From: Pseudomonas fortuita
Lineage (GTDB): Bacteria; Pseudomonadota; Gammaproteobacteria; Pseudomonadales; Pseudomonadaceae
Length of the DNA: 64,000 bases
Reading direction: 5' to 3'
Assembly: GCF_026898135.2 (NCBI RefSeq)
Contig: NZ_CP114035.2
Coordinates: forward strand, 2,459,501-2,523,500
This document shows positions 57,523 to 64,000 of the stretch, piece after piece. Every line of letters starts with the position of its first letter. The first letter of the stretch is position 1. The translations under genes and the position numbers were made by a program. The notes under the pieces were generated by a model that was not told the DNA's origin, did no database searches, and saw only the letters and a program-made list of their open reading frames with translations.

Positions 57523-58776
57523 ATGTTCCATAAAAGCCTGACCCTGTCCGATTTCGACCCTGCGCTGTCCGGGGCCATCCGCCGCGAAGTGCAACGCCAG
57601 GAAGACCACATCGAGCTGATCGCTTCGGAAAACTACACCAGCCCGCAGGTGATGCAGGCCCAAGGGACCGAACTGACCAACAAGTACGCCGAAGGCTACC
57701 CCGGCAAGCGTTATTACGGTGGCTGCGAGCATGTCGACGTGGTCGAGCAGTTGGCCATCGACCGCGCAAAACAACTGTTCGGTGCGGGTTATGCCAACGT
57801 CCAGCCGCATTCTGGCTCCCAGGCCAACGCTGCGGTCTACCTGGCCTTGCTGCAAGCCGGCGACACCCTGTTGGGCATGAGCCTGGCGCATGGCGGCCAC
57901 CTGACCCACGGTGCCAAGGTGTCGTCCTCGGGCAAGCTGTACAACGCTGTGCAATATGGCATCGATGCCAACGGCCTGATCGACTACGACGACGTCGAGC
58001 GCCTGGCCGTCGAGCACCAGCCGAAGATGATTGTGGCGGGCTTCTCGGCCTATTCGAAAACCCTCGACTTCCCGCGTTTTCGGCAGATCGCCGACAAGGT
58101 CGGGGCCTACCTGTTCGTCGACATGGCCCACGTCGCCGGGCTGGTAGCGGCGGGGTTGTACCCCAACCCGCTGCCGTATGCCGACGTGGTCACCACCACC
58201 ACCCACAAGACCCTGCGCGGGCCACGTGGTGGCCTGATTCTGGCCAAGGCGGACCCGGAGCTTGAGAAAAAGCTCAATTCGGCGGTGTTCCCGGGCGGGC
58301 AGGGCGGGCCGCTGATGCACGTGATCGCGGCCAAGGCGGTGTGCTTCAAGGAAGCTTTGGAGCCTGGCTTCAGGGACTACCAGCGCCAGGTCATCAGCAA
58401 CGCCCAGGCCATGGCACAGGTGTTCATGCAGCGGGGCTTCGACGTGGTTTCAGGCGGCACCGACAACCACCTGTTCCTGGTCAGCCTGATCCGCCAGGGC
58501 ATTACCGGCAAGGACGCCGATGCTGCGCTGGGGCGTGCGCACATCACGGTGAACAAGAACGCCGTGCCCAACGACCCGCAGTCGCCGTTCGTGACCTCGG
58601 GCCTGCGCATCGGCACCCCGGCGGTGACGACCCGTGGCTTTAAGGAAGCGGAGTGCCGTGCCCTGGCGAGCTGGATCTGCGACATCCTCGACCACCTCGG
58701 TGATGCTGACGTCGAGGCCCATGTGGCGGGCCAGGTCTCTGAATTGTGCAAGCTGTTCCCGGTATATCCGGCCTAG
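57523..58776 (+). CDS. glyA: Serine hydroxymethyltransferase
   Basis: A 417-residue PLP enzyme interconverting glycine plus methylene-tetrahydrofolate with serine. K229 in [14 protein letters not shown] binds [13 protein letters not shown] and [10 protein letters not shown] are typical. Downstream of gcvHP it lets one glycine be cleaved and the one-carbon unit be added to a second to give serine. In P. aeruginosa sdaA and gcvT follow; here a REP hairpin and lipA do. Confidence 0.95.
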   Translation: MFHKSLTLSDFDPALSGAIRREVQRQEDHIELIASENYTSPQVMQAQGTELTNKYAEGYPGKRYYGGCEHVDVVEQLAIDRAKQLFGAGYANVQPHSGSQANAAVYLALLQAGDTLLGMSLAHGGHLTHGAKVSSSGKLYNAVQYGIDANGLIDYDDVERLAVEHQPKMIVAGFSAYSKTLDFPRFRQIADKVGAYLFVDMAHVAGLVAAGLYPNPLPYADVVTTTTHKTLRGPRGGLILAKADPELEKKLNSAVFPGGQGGPLMHVIAAKAVCFKEALEPGFRDYQRQVISNAQAMAQVFMQRGFDVVSGGTDNHLFLVSLIRQGITGKDADAALGRAHITVNKNAVPNDPQSPFVTSGLRIGTPAVTTRGFKEAECRALASWICDILDHLGDADVEAHVAGQVSELCKLFPVYPA

Positions 58777-58781
58777 CAAAT

Positions 58782-58836
58782 GGGGCTGCTCTGCGGCCCT
58801 TCGCGGGCTTGCCCGCGAAGGCTGCAAAGCAGCCCC
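58782..58836. repeat. REP hairpin between glyA and lipA
   Basis: A long imperfect palindrome: GGGGCTGCT...AGCAGCCCC outer arms and TTCGCGGGC/GCCCGCGAA inner arms, 5 bp after the glyA stop. Likely a terminator or 3' stabiliser, so lipA may be weakly linked to glyA. Confidence 0.78.
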
Positions 58837-58880
58837 TGTGATGCTGTCGGTCAATATCAGCCCAGAGCCAGGAGCCAGCC

Positions 58881-59849
58881 ATGCCAACCGAACAACTGCA
58901 ACACACACCACCGCGCCCGCAGCCGTTGCAGGCCGGGGTAAAACTGCGCGGCGCCGAAAAGGTGGCGCGTATCCCGGTGAAAATCCTCCCCACCGAGGAT
59001 GTGCCACGCAAGCCCGACTGGATCCGCGTGGCCATCCCTACCACGCCTGAGGTAGCGCGGGTCAAGGCCCTGCTGCGCAAGCACAAGCTGCACAGCGTGT
59101 GCGAGGAAGCCGCCTGCCCGAACCTGGGCGAGTGCTTCTCTGGCGGCACGGCGACATTCATGATCATGGGCGACATCTGCACCCGGCGGTGCCCGTTCTG
59201 CGACGTCGGCCATGGTCGGCCCAGGCCGCTGGACGTCGACGAGCCGAAGAACCTGGCCATCGCCATCGCCGACCTGGGCCTGAAGTACGTGGTGATCACT
59301 TCGGTGGACCGTGACGACCTGCGCGATGGCGGCGCCGGGCATTTTGCCGATTGCCTGCGCGAGATCCGCAGGCTGTCGCCGGGCATTCAGCTGGAAACCC
59401 TGGTGCCCGATTACCGCGGGCGCATGGAGGTGGCCCTGGCCATCACCGGGCAGGAACCGCCAGACGTGTTCAACCACAACCTCGAAACCGTGCCGCGCCT
59501 GTACAAGGCGGCCCGGCCGGGCTCGGATCTCGAGTGGTCGCTGGACCTGCTGGAGCGCTTCAAGCAACAGGTACCGAGGGTGCCGACCAAGTCCGGGCTG
59601 ATGCTCGGCCTGGGCGAAACTGATGAAGAAGTGATCGAAGTGATGCAGCGCATGCGTGAGCATCAGGTCGACATGCTGACGTTGGGGCAGTACTTGCAGC
59701 CGTCACGCAGCCACCTGCCGGTGCAGCGCTTTGTGCACCCGGACACCTTTGCCTGGTTTGCCGAGCAGGGCTTGGCAATGGGGTTCAGAAACGTGGCGTC
59801 CGGGCCACTGGTGCGTTCGTCCTACCATGCTGACCAGCAGGTGCAGTGA
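58881..59849 (+). CDS. lipA: Lipoyl synthase
   Basis: A 322-residue radical-SAM enzyme. The auxiliary cluster cysteines are C74, C79 and C85 ([12 protein letters not shown]) and the radical-SAM set is C100-x3-C104-x2-C107 (CTRRCPFC). The C-terminal RSSY motif, whose Ser binds the auxiliary cluster, is present ([10 protein letters not shown]). So it looks functional. It inserts sulphur into octanoyl groups on lipoyl domains such as GcvH. No lipB lies beside it, which marks it as a second copy dedicated to the glycine module; that is inference. Confidence 0.93.
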   Translation: MPTEQLQHTPPRPQPLQAGVKLRGAEKVARIPVKILPTEDVPRKPDWIRVAIPTTPEVARVKALLRKHKLHSVCEEAACPNLGECFSGGTATFMIMGDICTRRCPFCDVGHGRPRPLDVDEPKNLAIAIADLGLKYVVITSVDRDDLRDGGAGHFADCLREIRRLSPGIQLETLVPDYRGRMEVALAITGQEPPDVFNHNLETVPRLYKAARPGSDLEWSLDLLERFKQQVPRVPTKSGLMLGLGETDEEVIEVMQRMREHQVDMLTLGQYLQPSRSHLPVQRFVHPDTFAWFAEQGLAMGFRNVASGPLVRSSYHADQQVQ

Positions 59850-60007
59850 GCGGAACGGGTCGTTGCCGGTTGAGCGTTGTGCGCTGATCGGGGTAAAAAA
59901 AGGGAGGGAATTCAAAGTTGGCATGAAAATCTCATGTACAGCGCTTGGCATGCGATTTTCGTAACCTTGCGTTCACCCTCCATGGACAAAAACAACAGGG
60001 GGCTTAC

Positions 60008-60241
60008 ATGAGTTGTCTGATTTGCGCAGGGCAGGCGCAATCCGTTGAATGCACCCATGGATGGGAAGAGCGGCATTGCTCCCAGTGTGGATGTTACCGA
60101 ATGTCACAAGCGCTCATCCTGGTGATGATGGAAGAGGGGCAGATTTTCGATACGGCGCGCATGCGGGAATGGCTGGCGGCTCGGCGCGTGCTGGTGCCTG
60201 TTCCTTCCATCGATCATACCCAGGCAATATTGGCGCGTTGA
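60008..60241 (+). CDS. Small Cys-rich protein of unknown function
   Basis: A 77-residue protein with CLIC near the start and CSQCGC at residues 24-29, spaced like a small zinc ribbon. The rest (MEEGQIFDTARMREWLAARR) is helical. GGGG before the ATG supports translation. It has its own upstream gap of 158 bp and lies 88 bp before the peroxiredoxin gene. I do not recognise the family. Confidence 0.6.
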   Translation: MSCLICAGQAQSVECTHGWEERHCSQCGCYRMSQALILVMMEEGQIFDTARMREWLAARRVLVPVPSIDHTQAILAR

Positions 60242-60329
60242 ACGCATGTAGCCGCGGGCATGGTGTACCTGGCTTGGTGGACTGCGGCATCATAGCGTGC
60301 CCGGCCATCAACGCACCCAGGAGACCACG

Positions 60330-60836
60330 ATGATCAACACTGGCGATCTATTGCCCGACGTTACGCTGTACGCGTACAACAATGACGAAGGCGCCTGCGC
60401 GATCGGGCCGAATGCCTTTTCCGTTCACGAGCGCTGCAAGCATAAAAAAGTGGTTGTTTTCGGTTTGCCCGGCGCGTTCACGCCTACCTGTTCCGAACGC
60501 CACGTCCCAGGTTATGTCGCTGAGGCACAAGCGTTGTTCGCCGCGGGCGTTGACGAAATCCTCTGCGTGTCCGTGAACGATGCGTTTGTCATGAATGCCT
60601 GGGGCAACAGCCTGCAGGTGGGCGAAAAGGTAAGGATGATTGGCGATGGCAACGGCGAATTCAGCGACGCACTGGGCTTGATCCAGGACCTGTCCGCGCG
60701 TGGATTGGGGCGCCGTTCCCTGCGTTATGCCATGGTTGTCGACAACCTGGTGGTCAAGCACGTTGCTGTCGAAGCGCCTGGCCAGTTCGAGGTCAGTGAT
60801 GCAGCGAGCGTGCTGGCGGCGTTGCGTCAGTTGTAA
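60330..60836 (+). CDS. Prx5-type peroxiredoxin
   Basis: A 168-residue AhpC/TSA-family peroxiredoxin of the Prx5 (hybrid) class. The peroxidatic Cys is C54 in GAFTPTCSERHVPG. Other Cys (C23, C36, about C79) are not at the standard resolving site, so it may use an external thiol. It reduces hydrogen and organic peroxides in the cytoplasm. The ATG at 60330 follows AGGAG. Confidence 0.87.
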   Translation: MINTGDLLPDVTLYAYNNDEGACAIGPNAFSVHERCKHKKVVVFGLPGAFTPTCSERHVPGYVAEAQALFAAGVDEILCVSVNDAFVMNAWGNSLQVGEKVRMIGDGNGEFSDALGLIQDLSARGLGRRSLRYAMVVDNLVVKHVAVEAPGQFEVSDAASVLAALRQL

Positions 60837-60918
60837 GCGCCAGGCCTTTCAGTCAAGGACTGTCAGGGGCGCCGAAGAATATGTTCAATCTGACCCGATA
60901 ACAACAAGGTATACCCGG

Positions 60919-61857
60919 TTGAAACTTCACCAACTCAAGGCGTTGGTCGCCATCCACAACGCAGGCAGCATCCTTGAGGCTTCCAAGCTCATGCACATTA
61001 CCCAGCCTGCGCTGAGCCGTTCGATCAAGGAGCTGGAACGGGAAGTCGGCTTCAGCCTGTTGCAGCGGTCGCACAAAGGCATGGCCCTTACCGAGGAAGG
61101 CAAGCGCGTCATCCGCCACGCCAACCTCGTGGTGGAGAGCATCCGTCGCCTGCAGATCGAAGCGGCGAGCATTCAGGATGCCGCGCTGGGCGCGGTGTCG
61201 ATCGGGGTGACCTCGCTGACGGCGATGCTCGATGGTGTCGATGAAAGCATCCTGGCCTTCCGGCGCAAGTACCCGCGGGTGAAGATCACCATCACCGACT
61301 TGCGTCCCAGCCAGATCCTGCAACGCCTGCGCGACGGCAGCCTGGACTTTGCCATTACCTCGCAGCAACCCCTGAGCCGGCTGAGCCTGGACTGGGAGGC
61401 GCTCGGCAGCATCAAGGGCAGGGTGATTTGCCACGCGTCCAATGCACAAAAGTTTTCCAAGTCTTTGCGCACCTTGCAGTACGGCCACTGGATCAGCCTG
61501 GATGAGCTGTCGGACCAGGCTTCGCAGTTTCACCAGCTGTTCGAGGTCAACGGCCTCCAGGTGCCGCAGAACACCGTTGAATGCACCTCGGTGATGATGG
61601 CGCTCAAGCTGCTGAAGAATACCGAATCGTTGATGACCATCAGCGAGCTGGCGGTGGACCAAGGGTTTACCTTTAGTGTGGATGGCGAGTACGTGGTCAT
61701 GGCCGTGCAGGAGTTGATTCCGGACTACCCCATCAACCTGGTCTGTATCGACCGCCACAGCCTTACGGCGCCTGCCCAGGAGCTGTTTCACAGCTTGCGC
61801 GGGCAGGTGCTCAGGCAAACCCGTCCCGTGGCCTCAGAAGTGGTAGTACATGCCTAG
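60919..61857 (+). CDS. LysR-type regulator (TsaR/AbgR-like)
   Basis: A 312-residue LysR regulator: winged helix about 1-60 (LKLHQLKALVAIHNAGSILE; ITQPALSRSIKELEREVGFSLL region), effector domain after residue 90. The start is TTG at 60919 with AAGGT about 9 bases upstream; no ATG or GTG fits the usual N-terminus. Its 3' end overlaps the porin gene by 24 bp (convergent). It may control that porin and the transporter beyond. Confidence 0.78.
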   Translation: MKLHQLKALVAIHNAGSILEASKLMHITQPALSRSIKELEREVGFSLLQRSHKGMALTEEGKRVIRHANLVVESIRRLQIEAASIQDAALGAVSIGVTSLTAMLDGVDESILAFRRKYPRVKITITDLRPSQILQRLRDGSLDFAITSQQPLSRLSLDWEALGSIKGRVICHASNAQKFSKSLRTLQYGHWISLDELSDQASQFHQLFEVNGLQVPQNTVECTSVMMALKLLKNTESLMTISELAVDQGFTFSVDGEYVVMAVQELIPDYPINLVCIDRHSLTAPAQELFHSLRGQVLRQTRPVASEVVVHA

Positions 61858-62964
61858 CGAGACATTGCTGGGGTTGTCGCCAACCTGATCCACCGGGGTG
61901 CCAGCGTAGGTGACCGACGACGCACGCTGGTTGGCAATCAGGCCCAGCCGGCCATAGATGGCCCAGCGTGGGTTGATGAAATGGTCATAGCCAATCATCA
62001 CGCCTGCTGCGTCCTTGTCGCGGGCGGTAACCTGGCGCTGCATCACGGCCAGGCGCAGCACGTCCCGCTCGCCGACCGGCGCCATCACCCCGAAGGTGTA
62101 CAGCGTGGTACTGGGCGTGCCGGCCTGGTCTACGTCCTGGCGTTGCCAGGTCAGGCTGGTGGCCAGTGGGCCGAAATCGTAAAACGCCGACAGGCTCTTG
62201 TAGTAGTTGGCGGTCTGACGCGAGGTGCCAGCGTCGTCCCAGGGGTCGCTGTAGTACAGGTTGTAGGAGGCCAGCAGCATCACCCGGCTGTTACGATACT
62301 GCAGCCGGGCGCCACCACCGCGCACGGTGCGCCCCTGGCTGGCGGCATCGTCGAAGCCGAAGCTTAGCGCGGTGCCGATGCTGAAACCGTTCAGGTTCGG
62401 GCTGGTGTAGGCCAGGGTGTGCTTGGGGCGCAGGTCCAGGTAATAGGCGCCCTTGCCGGCGGCAGGCAGGGCCAGGTAGGTGTAGGGCGAGCCATATGTG
62501 GCCAGGAACGGGTCGGCGTAGGTGGGCGTGCCCATGCTGTAGGTCTTGCCGAACTCAAGCTTGCCCAGGGTGCGCGAGCGCAGGGCTAGCGTTGCCAGGC
62601 GCAGGGTGCCAATGGTGTCCCAGGTGCCCTCCAGGGCTTTGCCATTGACGTTGAAGCCTTCCTCGACGTCCAGTTCCAGTACGGTGTCAGGGGTAAGCCC
62701 CTTGCGGGCATACAGCCCGACCTTGTTGGTCCAGGCGCCGCCGCCGGCCAGGCGAAAGCCCGAGTGGTGCTGCGAGTCGTGATAGCTGGCGAATGCATCC
62801 ACGGTGCCGTAGACCTTGAGCTTGTCATCGAAACCGTAATCCACCCCGTAATAGCCAAAACCCGGTGCAATCCGGCCGAGCGTCGGAAAGCCCTCGGCCT
62901 GTGCCTGCACGGCAAGGCATGCCCCTTGGATCATCAACAACAACGACGTAGTGCGAGTGTTCAT
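61834..62964 (-). CDS. Outer-membrane porin
   Basis: A 376-residue exported beta-barrel: signal peptide about 1-23 (ACLAVQAQA), porin-like strands (GYYGVDYGFDDKLKVYGTVD) and terminal Phe (YYHF-COOH) for BAM recognition. It belongs to the Gram-negative porin superfamily but differs strongly from the porin at 1.1 kb. It is convergent with a LysR gene and divergent from an MHS transporter, an arrangement seen for aromatic or organic acid uptake sets; substrate unknown. Confidence 0.82.
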   Translation of the reverse strand: MNTRTTSLLLMIQGACLAVQAQAEGFPTLGRIAPGFGYYGVDYGFDDKLKVYGTVDAFASYHDSQHHSGFRLAGGGAWTNKVGLYARKGLTPDTVLELDVEEGFNVNGKALEGTWDTIGTLRLATLALRSRTLGKLEFGKTYSMGTPTYADPFLATYGSPYTYLALPAAGKGAYYLDLRPKHTLAYTSPNLNGFSIGTALSFGFDDAASQGRTVRGGGARLQYRNSRVMLLASYNLYYSDPWDDAGTSRQTANYYKSLSAFYDFGPLATSLTWQRQDVDQAGTPSTTLYTFGVMAPVGERDVLRLAVMQRQVTARDKDAAGVMIGYDHFINPRWAIYGRLGLIANQRASSVTYAGTPVDQVGDNPSNVSLGMYYHF

Positions 62965-63336
62965 TCACGACTCCAGGCCAGCACAGTGATGTGGTGGCTG
63001 TAGCGTCGGTGAACAGCACGTTGCAGCGTGATTGCTTATTCGGCCATGTCATGCCGTTTGGTTAATCAAGGCCCTGCGGGGCGTTACGGTTGGCGAGAAC
63101 GTCTGCGCTAGACAGGCTTCGAACACGCGCGAGGCCGCGCTTGCTGCCCGGTTGAGTGAGCACTGATGGGGCAGCGCGCAGAGGCAGGGCAATCTGCGCG
63201 CCAGTTCAGGGCAAATTGGTCAATGACCGGGTCGGTCAATTAACCATCGGTTAGCCACATGCCGAAACTGCAAGTGTGTTGGGTGCCCGATTGGCCGATA
63301 TTCGCTGCACGCCGCGAATTGCCATCGGAGATAACA
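62965..63336. other. 372-bp divergent promoter region
   Basis: Between the porin (minus) and the MHS transporter (plus). No gene is seen. A pair of direct GGTCAAT repeats (63218-63224 and 63234-63240), 16 bp apart and flanked by TTAACC, could be an operator for the nearby LysR protein. Confidence 0.45.
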
Positions 63337-64000
63337 ATGACCAGACCGCTACCCGCACCGCCCCTTATGCAGACGGGCGCGCATTCAGCCGCGCAGGCAT
63401 CTTCCTCACGTAAAACCTTGATTGCCTGCTCGCTGGGCAATGCACTGGAAATGTACGACTTCACGATCTACAGCTTCTTCGCTGTGCTGATCGGCAGGCA
63501 TTTCTTCCCCTCCGAGTCGGCAATGGCATCGTTGTTGATGTCGCTGGCCACCTTCGGCGTCGGTTTCCTGATGCGCCCGGTGGGGGCGATGGTCATCGGT
63601 CGCTATGCCGACCGGCGCGGGCGCAAGGCGGCGCTTAGCCTTACCATCGGGCTGATGACCTTGGGCACAGCGCTGATCGCGTTTGCGCCCACCTACTCGC
63701 AGATCGGTATTTTTGCCATGGTGCTGCTGGTGGTCGGCCGGCTCATCCAGGGTATGTCGGCAGGCGGGGAGGTGGGTACTGCGTCAGTGTTCCTGATGGA
63801 GTCCAGCGCGGTTGGCAAGCGTTGCCAGAACGTCAGCTGGCAGGCCGCCAGCCAGGGCTACGCCGCCCTGCTGGGCGCCGGCTTCGGCTTTGCGCTCAGC
63901 CAGTTGCTCGACCCCGCTGCCCTGGAAAGCTGGGGCTGGCGCATACCGTTCATCTTTGGCCTGCTGATCGGCCCGGTCGGTTGGTACATACGCACGCGCT
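63337..64000 (+). CDS. Metabolite:H+ symporter (MHS) family transporter, partial
   Basis: The first 221 residues of an MFS transporter of the MHS family, cut by the window end. NALEMYDFTIYSFFAVLIG (about 37-55) is the family's TM1 signature, and RYADRRGRKAAL (about 89-100) is MFS motif A. RLIQGMSAGGEVGTAS marks TM4. Relatives import alpha-ketoglutarate, citrate, shikimate, proline/betaine or aromatic acids. GGAG precedes the ATG. Divergent from the porin, it could use the same substrate. Confidence 0.85.
   Translation, partial: MTRPLPAPPLMQTGAHSAAQASSSRKTLIACSLGNALEMYDFTIYSFFAVLIGRHFFPSESAMASLLMSLATFGVGFLMRPVGAMVIGRYADRRGRKAALSLTIGLMTLGTALIAFAPTYSQIGIFAMVLLVVGRLIQGMSAGGEVGTASVFLMESSAVGKRCQNVSWQAASQGYAALLGAGFGFALSQLLDPAALESWGWRIPFIFGLLIGPVGWYIRTR

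Overview
The window is about 64 kb of a high-GC gamma-proteobacterial chromosome. Gene content, order and the REP-type palindromes (TGTGGGAGCGGGC... family) point to the Pseudomonas putida group. There are no rRNA or tRNA genes, insertion sequences, phage genes or CRISPR arrays. Coding density is high, and most regulation seems to be built on two-component systems, LysR-type regulators and one sigma-54 activator.

Region 1 (about 1-25.8 kb) is a complete PQQ-dependent alcohol oxidation (ped/exa-type) locus. It starts after a partial gene, a HAD phosphatase and a porin. A NosP-NahK pair (haem NO sensor and hybrid kinase) and the AgmR/PedR1 regulator come first. A minus-strand block follows: rhodanese-like protein, ABC permease, ATPase, beta-propeller and periplasmic binding protein. 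Next are the PedS2/PedR2 pair, a pentapeptide-repeat protein, the Ca-type quinoprotein dehydrogenase PedE, cytochrome c PedF, binding protein PedG, a SoxYZ-like carrier, a metallo-hydrolase, the lanthanide-type dehydrogenase PedH, aldehyde dehydrogenase PedI, a 23-residue PqqA, an iron alcohol dehydrogenase (ErcA) and a soluble hybrid kinase (ErcS). A 16-bp element resembling TACTACCAAGGTAGTA recurs in seven intergenic gaps of this locus. A second palindrome (CGGGAA-N3-TTCCCG) lies upstream of both dehydrogenase genes.

Region 2 (25.9-35 kb, minus strand) holds a D-serine utilisation set (dsdX-dsdA-dsdC), an MFS exporter-like gene, and a four-gene cluster: circularly permuted ATP-grasp, alpha-E protein, transglutaminase-like protease and the proteasome-like peptidase Anbu. 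The function of that cluster is unresolved.

Region 3 (35.4-50.4 kb) has two catabolic operons separated by two LysR genes. The minus-strand operon encodes an aldehyde dehydrogenase, an M19-like protein lacking several metal ligands, a BCCT transporter, a 572-residue protein of no recognised family, a DUF3726-like protein and a RidA protein. The plus-strand operon encodes a ureohydrolase, an aldehyde dehydrogenase, a 59-residue membrane protein, an NCS1 transporter and a choline-dehydrogenase-like flavoprotein. Substrates are unknown; a guanidino alcohol or a betaine-like compound would fit.

Region 4 (50.4-60 kb) is a glycine module: a CycA-type permease, a TyrR-like sigma-54 activator (GcsR type), gcvH, gcvP, glyA and a lipA paralogue. 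Tandem 18-bp operators and good -24/-12 promoters precede both cycA and gcvH, so uptake and cleavage of glycine look co-regulated. gcvT and sdaA are not in the window. The last 4 kb hold a small Cys-rich protein, a Prx5-type peroxiredoxin, a LysR regulator, a porin and the start of an MHS-family transporter that runs off the edge.
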